Below are positions 4,953-9,293 of a stretch of DNA of 9,293 bases, piece by piece. The stretch is taken from the NCBI GenBank assembly GCA_910589105.1, contig CAJUST010000019.1, positions 1-9,293 on the forward strand. The letters are read 5' to 3'. The stretch's first letter is position 1, and every line of letters begins with the position of its first letter. The stretch is from an uncultured Lachnospiraceae bacterium. Its GTDB lineage: Bacteria > Bacillota > Clostridia > Lachnospirales > Lachnospiraceae. Position numbers and translations under genes: made by a program. The notes under the pieces were generated by a model. The model was not told the origin of the DNA. It saw only the letters and a list, made by a program, of their open reading frames with translations, and ran no database searches.

Positions 4953-7868
4953 TTAAAACAACGGCTCTATTTTTTCAAACATATCTTTCTGGCTTGAAAT
5001 TTTATCTTCATTCCCAATGACACAGATATTTTCTTGTGAGAGGACGGCAGACAACAAATCAGCCAGATTTCTAATATCCTCTTGTGTCGCAGAAATAATT
5101 TCGTCTCGTTCCGTCTGTATATCTTCCTGAGTAAGATGCATCAAATACGCAGACACAGCCCGCATACCCTTTGCAAAAGGGGAAAGCGGCGTATCCAGAT
5201 CACTTACCGTCCCGATAATATATTTTGTCATGTCTCGTTCGTCTGCGGTAAATGTTTTTATATATTCCGGGATATTCTCGTATATTTCATTTGTTTTTTG
5301 CAAATTGGGATCTCTGTAAGAAGAAAAATACACATTCCCATCCCGCGTAAATCCGCCGCCGCATCCATATGCGCCGCCTTTTACGCGCACGTTTAGCCAA
5401 AGATAATCGTAACTTAAAATCACTTTTAGGATTTTTAATGCGCCCGTATAAGAATAGCCCGCGCGTTTAAAATCGCCCGCCCTTGAAACATACTGCACTT
5501 TTGAAGCGTCCATAAAACCTTCATTTTTGCGTATGCAGGTAATTTCCGCTTTTGGACGGATTGCTTTTACAGATGGAAGTTTCTCCCAAAACGCCTGCAA
5601 TGCGTCCGCCTCTTTATAGCCTTCTTCATCGCAAGTAACGGCCGCCAGAAGGGTTTCCTTCGTAAATGTCCTATGGCTTAAGTCTTTTAGTTTTTGGATT
5701 AATTGCTCTTTCTTTTCATCAAAGCATTCTTCATATTCTGATAGAACGCGGTAAAAATCAATGCCGAGGGTTAAATCGTTATAACGCGCCGTTGATGAAA
5801 AATATGACATTGCGCGCATTGCGGAAACGACATTTCCGGAAGCTGAAAATGACATTTGCAGTTTCGATTTTAACTCAGCGAGGATTTCACGCAGACGTTT
5901 TACATCTTCTAGTTTTGACTGCAATAAGATTTCACTGATTAACTCCATGGCTTTGGGTAGTTTGTTGTATAAGGCTTTTACACGGACTTCAAATTTCGCT
6001 TCATAGGCGCCCGCCTTTTTTGCATCTGGATATGTTGAAATGCAGGTGGCGATGCCACCCGTTTCCAAATTAATTTCATTTGCCAGACTGCTGTACGAAT
6101 ATTCTTTTGTATCCACATAGCCCAATACTGCTTTTAAGATGCCAAGATATGGCAAATCTTCTTCCGCCACTGTGTCAATGTCAAACAATAGGTTCATATA
6201 GATAATCCCATTGGTCTGCAGGTTGGAATGCAGAACTTTTATGCCGCCTATCTTTCGTTCCCTTAAAACCAGTGGAGCGGCTTCTTTTTTCATATCCGAC
6301 CTTTTTAACATCGGGATTTTCTCAATGTCTTCTTTTGTGGAAGGTTCGCTTTGGTATGCTTTTAAATGCGCAGTGTCTGCGATCAGCCGTTCCAATTCGC
6401 TCTCCGTCAAACTTTCTTTGAATGCGGCAAGTTTTTCTGCAAGTTCCGCTTCCTGTTTCGCGTTTAAACCGCGTTCCGGCTCTATTTTCACCATGGATAC
6501 ATGGGTATTGTCTATCATATAGGTCTGTATCAGAGATTCAAAGTAGCCTGTCTCCACTTGTTCCCGCAAAAACTGAAACGTGTCTAACGCTTCGATATGC
6601 AGAAACGGGAGGGAGTCCTCATACAGCCAACTGTCAAACATCTGCAGGCCATAAATTAAGCCCTTGGGATAAGACCCAAAATCGGCTTCCCGATACTTAA
6701 ATTCCGAACTGTTTATCGCCGCCAGAAGCGACTTCTTGTTTAAACCGCCTGACGCCTGCTCTTTTAACACGGATTTTATGATGTCCGCAAAACGGTCTTC
6801 GTCAGCCCCATCGGCATTTTTCGCCACGACAGAAAAGATTGGCTGGCGGATTCCGTTGTCATAAGATCCTGATATGTCCTTTCCGATTCCAGCTTCAATC
6901 AAAGCTTTTTTTAACGGCGCGCCGGGAGCGTTTAAAAGGGCGTAATCTAAGATTTCAAATGCCTGATACAGCTTTTTATCCAGAGAATCTCCTATCACAA
7001 TATTGTAGGAAAGGTATGTGTTTTGTTCCATTGGCTCATTGCTCGAAATCGGATATTTTTTGCTGATTTTACGGGTTTTGCCAAAAGGCTTCTGGATCTG
7101 AATTTCCGAATCGACCGAAATCTCCTCATACCCAGACAAGTATTCCTTATCCAGCCATAAGAGTTTTTCTTCAAGATCCATATCGCCGTAAAGATAGATA
7201 TAAGAGTTACTTGGGTGGTAATATTTTTTATGGAAATCCAAATAATCCTGATAGGTTAAGTCAGGAATGCAGGCAGGATCGCCGCCGGACTCATAGCCAT
7301 AGGCGGTGTCCGGAAATAAAGAATTTATAATTTCCCGCTCTAATACGCCGTCTGGAGAAGAAAAAGCGCCTTTCATTTCATTATAAACTACGCCGTTTAA
7401 CGTAATTTCAGATGCTTTGTCCTCTAATTCATAGTGCCAGCCTTCCTGTTTGAAAATTTCTTCTTTCCGGTAAATATTCGGGTTTAGCGCAGCGTCCATA
7501 TAGACGTCCATCAGGTTTTGAAAATCTTTGTCATTACAGCTTGCCACCGGATAGACGGTTTTATCAGGATAAGTCATCGCATTTAAAAACGTATTGAGGG
7601 AGCCTTTTACCAGCTCTACAAACGGATCCTTTGCCGGAAACTTTTTCGAACCGCAGAGCGCCGTATGCTCTACAATATGCGCTACTCCGGAACTGTCTGC
7701 CGGAGGCGTGCGGAACCCAATATAAAACACCTTGTTTTCATCGTCATTTGACACTACAGCAAGTTTCGCGCCGCTCTTTTTATGGCGCAGGACGTACCCT
7801 TTGGAATGAATGTCAGTCAGCTCTTTTTCATTTTCTAACTTATACAATTTTAACAGTTCTGGCTTCAC
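4953..7868 (-). CDS. M16C family zinc metallopeptidase (PreP/Cym1-like)
   Basis: This 971-residue protein is an insulinase-type peptidase of subfamily M16C, relatives of the mitochondrial presequence protease, which degrade unstructured peptides inside a closed chamber. The inverted zinc motif HxxEH is intact in HIVEHTALCG (H64, E67, H68) and the third ligand Glu is E164 in VVYNEMKG. The order is M16 domain, inactive M16 domain, M16C-associated linker, and C-terminal half with the conserved RVKGGAYG segment at about 828-835 that helps bind substrate. Length matches the single-chain family. No signal peptide is seen, so it is probably cytoplasmic. I choose the GTG at 7866-7868 because GGAGG (7879-7883) lies 10 bases before it and homology begins right after. 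In-frame starts at 7907 or 7928 lie in the upstream terminator hairpin and have no ribosome site. It heads the operon with era, 18 bp downstream. The peptide substrates cannot be read from sequence. Confidence 0.94.
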   Translation of the reverse strand: MKPELLKLYKLENEKELTDIHSKGYVLRHKKSGAKLAVVSNDDENKVFYIGFRTPPADSSGVAHIVEHTALCGSKKFPAKDPFVELVKGSLNTFLNAMTYPDKTVYPVASCNDKDFQNLMDVYMDAALNPNIYRKEEIFKQEGWHYELEDKASEITLNGVVYNEMKGAFSSPDGVLEREIINSLFPDTAYGYESGGDPACIPDLTYQDYLDFHKKYYHPSNSYIYLYGDMDLEEKLLWLDKEYLSGYEEISVDSEIQIQKPFGKTRKISKKYPISSNEPMEQNTYLSYNIVIGDSLDKKLYQAFEILDYALLNAPGAPLKKALIEAGIGKDISGSYDNGIRQPIFSVVAKNADGADEDRFADIIKSVLKEQASGGLNKKSLLAAINSSEFKYREADFGSYPKGLIYGLQMFDSWLYEDSLPFLHIEALDTFQFLREQVETGYFESLIQTYMIDNTHVSMVKIEPERGLNAKQEAELAEKLAAFKESLTESELERLIADTAHLKAYQSEPSTKEDIEKIPMLKRSDMKKEAAPLVLRERKIGGIKVLHSNLQTNGIIYMNLLFDIDTVAEEDLPYLGILKAVLGYVDTKEYSYSSLANEINLETGGIATCISTYPDAKKAGAYEAKFEVRVKALYNKLPKAMELISEILLQSKLEDVKRLREILAELKSKLQMSFSASGNVVSAMRAMSYFSSTARYNDLTLGIDFYRVLSEYEECFDEKKEQLIQKLKDLSHRTFTKETLLAAVTCDEEGYKEADALQAFWEKLPSVKAIRPKAEITCIRKNEGFMDASKVQYVSRAGDFKRAGYSYTGALKILKVILSYDYLWLNVRVKGGAYGCGGGFTRDGNVYFSSYRDPNLQKTNEIYENIPEYIKTFTADERDMTKYIIGTVSDLDTPLSPFAKGMRAVSAYLMHLTQEDIQTERDEIISATQEDIRNLADLLSAVLSQENICVIGNEDKISSQKDMFEKIEPLF

Positions 7869-7878
7869 GCTTTCTTTT

Positions 7879-7883
7879 CCTCC
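7879..7883 (-). promoter_or_regulatory. Ribosome binding site fixing the M16C GTG start
   Basis: GGAGG on the minus strand, in the context AATGGAGGAAAAG, lies 10 bases before GTG 7866-7868. No other start codon nearby has a matching site, so this decides the start and shortens the longest possible frame by 20 codons. Confidence 0.75.
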
Positions 7884-7893
7884 ATTTTTAAAA

Positions 7894-7922
7894 TCTATAA
7901 TCGACATAAAAGAGGGTGTCAA
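7894..7922 (-). promoter_or_regulatory. Promoter for the M16C-era-recO unit
   Basis: On the minus strand a perfect TTGACA (7917-7922) is 17 bp from TATAGA (7894-7899), which matches four of six -10 bases. The -35 lies in the loop and downstream arm of the csp terminator hairpin, so terminator and promoter share bases. A start near 7886 would give a leader of under 20 bases before the GTG. The weak -10 lowers confidence. Confidence 0.5.
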
Positions 7923-7935
7923 AAACACCCTCTTT
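7907..7935 (-). terminator. Hairpin terminator after the cold shock gene
   Basis: A perfect 11-bp inverted repeat (arms 7909-7919 and 7925-7935, 5-base loop) reads AAAGAGGGTGT-TTTTG-ACACCCTCTTT on the minus strand, then a short T run (TTTTATG). This is a good stem with a modest U-tract. It follows csp by 67 bp with no gene between. The stem could also slow plus-strand transcription, but no plus-strand gene exists here to need it. Confidence 0.75.
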
Positions 7936-7955
7936 GGTTATTCTTTCCTGTATTC

Positions 7956-7972
7956 CATTACATTATGTAATG
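7956..7972. repeat. 17-bp palindrome in the csp 3' region
   Basis: CATTACAT-T-ATGTAATG has perfect 8-bp arms around one central base. A one-base loop cannot form RNA hairpin tips well, though a 6-bp stem with a 5-base loop could. The symmetry also fits a binding site for a dimeric DNA-binding protein. It lies between the csp stop and the terminator. No function is known to me. Confidence 0.45.
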
Positions 7973-8002
7973 CGGAAGTAATACGCATCTTTCGCTTCGG
8001 TT

Positions 8003-8206
8003 TTATCCTACGCGGACAACGTTTGTCGCCTGCGGTCCTTTTTCACCGTCCACTACTTCGAATTCAACCAGTTCCCCATCCTTGAGTTCCTTGAATCCGT
8101 CCATTTGTAATGCAGAATAATGAACAAAGACATCGTTACCTTCTGCATCTGAAAGAAAACCATAACCTTTTTTGACATTAAACCATTTTACATTACCTTG
8201 CTGCAT
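8003..8206 (-). CDS. csp: Cold shock protein, CspA family
   Basis: This 67-residue protein is a single cold shock domain, a five-strand beta barrel that binds single-stranded RNA and DNA and acts as an RNA chaperone in the cytoplasm. RNP1 is KGYGFL (around 13-18) and RNP2 is VFVHY (26-30), with the usual GNVKWFN opening and the GPQATNV ending. Length and spacing are typical. The start is clear: AGGAGG at 8216-8221 is 9 bases before ATG 8204-8206. It forms its own unit, with a promoter at 8262-8290 and a terminator at 7907-7935. The leader is about 50 bases with small hairpin options close to the ribosome site. Whether this copy is cold-induced or constitutive cannot be told; genomes of this kind often hold several csp genes. 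Confidence 0.96.
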   Translation of the reverse strand: MQQGNVKWFNVKKGYGFLSDAEGNDVFVHYSALQMDGFKELKDGELVEFEVVDGEKGPQATNVVRVG

Positions 8207-8221
8207 AATATGCTTCCTCCT

Positions 8222-8240
8222 AAAACAATAGTTTTACTAT
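8222..8240 (-). promoter_or_regulatory. Two exclusive mini-hairpins in the csp leader
   Basis: Just before the csp ribosome site the leader can fold ATAGT/ACTAT (8228-8232 with 8236-8240) or AAAAC/GTTTT (8222-8226 with 8231-8235). The two share bases, so only one can form. Leaders of csp genes are known to change shape with temperature, but these 5-bp AT-rich stems are weak and may be chance. Confidence 0.25.
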
Positions 8241-8261
8241 CGCGGTTGTCCCACGCTTTAT

Positions 8262-8290
8262 AGGGTAGCATAATTTGTCGTATTTGTCAA
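8262..8290 (-). promoter_or_regulatory. Promoter of the cold shock gene
   Basis: On the minus strand a perfect TTGACA (8285-8290) is 17 bp from TACCCT (8262-8267), and TG sits one base before the latter (TGCTACCCT), an extended -10. The extended -10 and strong -35 can compensate for the poor hexamer. A start near 8255 gives a leader of about 49 bases. The promoter begins 11 bp after the stop of the surface protein gene, and I see no terminator between them. The TATAAA at 8256-8261 has no -35 at proper distance. Confidence 0.55.
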
Positions 8291-8300
8291 ATAAATGCAA

Positions 8301-9293
8301 CTATTTCCTTACTTTCATACTTTTCTGATAACCAGCTTTTTTATTGAATATTTTCTGATATTTCTTGTATTGTTTTTTCGGACACTGAATTGTCGCTTTT
8401 TTATGAATATTTTTAATTGCTTTCGCTCCGGCCGACCTTAATTTCCGGGAACGGATAAGAATGGTTTTCAACTTTCTACAGCCATAAAAAGCCCGTGTTC
8501 CGATTGTTTCCACGTTTTTCCCAATGATTGCTTTCGTAATTTTTTTATTGCCCTTAAACGCTGACTGTTTGATGGACACAACTTTATAAGTAATGCCGTT
8601 TTTGGTAACAGTTGGCGGGATTCTTACGGTTTTTCCTTTTTTCGCCATTCCGGTGACTTCCACAGTCTGATTCGACAAAACATGGTAGGTCAGGCCGCCT
8701 GCGGAAAAGCTGTCAGCCGCGCTTGCGGCAATGGCAGGAATGTCCTCTGTCCGAACCGTCCCACATACGCTGCAGATATATGTCCTTATGCCCTTCTCTG
8801 TCGCGGAAGGATTTTTCGTGACCGTCCCGCCATTCCATATATGCGCTTCTAATGCCGGAATTTCCACGCCTTTTTCTAATAACTCCCCACACGTTTTACA
8901 GTAAACGTCCCCTGTATAGCCTGCGTCTTTACAGGTTGCCGTTTTGCGGTTTCTAATCTCTTTGTCTGCATGGTTCGTCGGTTCCATGTCCGACCGTTTC
9001 GTCGAAGAACAGTGGATGCAGGCATACAAAATACTCCCGCTTTCCGTACAAGTCGCTTCTTTTTCTATCTCGCCTTCGTCCCATGTATGCTCTCCCGTCG
9101 CCAAAATGACTTCGCCTTCTTCGATCAGCTCCCCGCAGTCTTTACAGTAAACGTCCCCTGTATAGCCTGTCGAAATGCAGGTCGCATCTTCCTGATCTCT
9201 CACTTCCGTGTCTGCATGGTTCGTCGGTTCCATCTCTAACCGTTTCGTCGAAGAACAGTGGATGCAGGCATACAAAATACTCCCGCTTTCCGT
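8301..9293 (-). CDS. Cys-knuckle repeat and BspA-like LRR protein (5' partial)
   Basis: The 330 C-terminal residues of a larger protein are present; the frame is open to the window edge, so start and any signal peptide are missing. From the N-side there are two 82-residue tandem units, each holding two half-repeats with the pattern ATC-x3-G-x3-Y-x-C-x2-C (YACIHC and YCKDCG or YCKTCG), then a fifth, degenerate half-repeat (YICSVCG). Next comes a segment starting AGGLTYHVLSN and one to two BspA-type leucine-rich repeats (SIKQSAFKGNKKITKAIIG, then TIGTRAFYGCRKLKTILI). The last 60 residues are very Lys-rich, and no LPxTG or membrane anchor is seen. Such proteins in Lachnospiraceae are usually secreted or surface-located with adhesion-like roles; that is inferred from the family. 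The Cys pairs resemble zinc knuckles, but outside the cell they could form disulfides. The stop is TAG 8301-8303, followed directly by the csp promoter. Confidence 0.85.
   Translation of the reverse strand, partial: TESGSILYACIHCSSTKRLEMEPTNHADTEVRDQEDATCISTGYTGDVYCKDCGELIEEGEVILATGEHTWDEGEIEKEATCTESGSILYACIHCSSTKRSDMEPTNHADKEIRNRKTATCKDAGYTGDVYCKTCGELLEKGVEIPALEAHIWNGGTVTKNPSATEKGIRTYICSVCGTVRTEDIPAIAASAADSFSAGGLTYHVLSNQTVEVTGMAKKGKTVRIPPTVTKNGITYKVVSIKQSAFKGNKKITKAIIGKNVETIGTRAFYGCRKLKTILIRSRKLRSAGAKAIKNIHKKATIQCPKKQYKKYQKIFNKKAGYQKSMKVRK
8802..9293 (-). repeat. 246-bp tandem repeat, two copies in view
   Basis: Two in-frame units of 246 bp (82 codons) lie head to tail: 9048-9293 and 8802-9047. 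Identity is patchy. Blocks 8964-9047 and 9210-9293 differ at only 3 of 84 bases, and 8895-8923 and 9141-9169 are identical over 29 bases, while the parts between have drifted. The array probably continues past the window edge. The pattern suggests recent duplication or gene conversion. Confidence 0.9.

Noticed and set aside
6211..6700. Plus-strand open frames inside the M16C gene and elsewhere (for example 3684-4061 and 5082-5396)
   Set aside because: They lie opposite strong conserved genes, have no recognisable domains, no convincing ribosome sites, and show the low-complexity look of antisense frames.
7869..7928. Longer M16C forms starting at 7928 or at ATG 7907
   Set aside because: Both codons lie in the csp terminator hairpin, have no ribosome site, and 7907 would be upstream of or at the predicted promoter. 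GTG 7868 has a proper GGAGG.
8944..9239. Plus-strand frames across the surface protein repeats
   Set aside because: They are antisense of a repeat-bearing coding region and repeat only because the minus-strand gene does.
8802..9293. CRISPR-like or mobile repeat array
   Set aside because: The 246-bp period is an exact multiple of three, stays in frame, and codes for Cys-knuckle domains; there are no short repeats with unique spacers and no terminal inverted repeats.

Overview
This window looks like chromosomal DNA from an anaerobic Firmicute, most likely a Lachnospiraceae (Clostridium cluster XIVa) species. This rests on gene content and order (a YqzL-like ORF and recO after era, DUF177-rpmF, a homodimeric-type glycyl-tRNA synthetase), strong AGGAGG-type ribosome binding sites, TTGACA/TATAAT promoters, and a Cys-knuckle plus BspA-like leucine-rich-repeat surface protein of a style common in that family. 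Every gene I can support lies on the minus strand, so transcription runs from high to low coordinates. I see no plus-strand gene, tRNA, rRNA, CRISPR array or insertion sequence, and no gene-free stretch longer than about 170 bp.

Layout in the order of transcription. (1) 9293-8301: the 3' part of a secreted-type protein gene that enters from outside the window. It carries a 246-bp tandem repeat coding for paired Cys-x2-Cys knuckles, then a short BspA-type LRR tail. (2) 8206-8003: a CspA-family cold shock gene with its own promoter and a downstream hairpin terminator. (3) 7868-3035: a housekeeping operon. It holds a large M16C zinc metallopeptidase (GTG start), era, a small YqzL-like ORF, and recO, which overlaps the end of the YqzL-like ORF. 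The -35 box of the proposed operon promoter lies in the loop and stem of the csp terminator. (4) 2866-818: a small lipoprotein of unknown function and glyS, behind a good SigA-type promoter. (5) 776-66: yceD (DUF177) and rpmF (L32), behind a consensus promoter whose -35 lies inside the last codons of glyS, followed by a hairpin at the window edge.

Functionally, most of the window concerns translation and ribosome production: GlyRS charges tRNA, YceD supports 23S rRNA accumulation, L32 is a 50S protein, Era matures the 30S subunit, and Csp is an RNA chaperone. DNA repair (RecO) and peptide degradation (M16C) accompany these. The region is largely ordinary core genome. The parts worth a second look are the nearly identical repeat blocks in the surface protein, the terminator/promoter overlap before the M16C gene, the YqzL-like/recO overlap, the unknown lipoprotein, and a few small RNA-structure candidates. 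I did not find a convincing new defence or mobile system.
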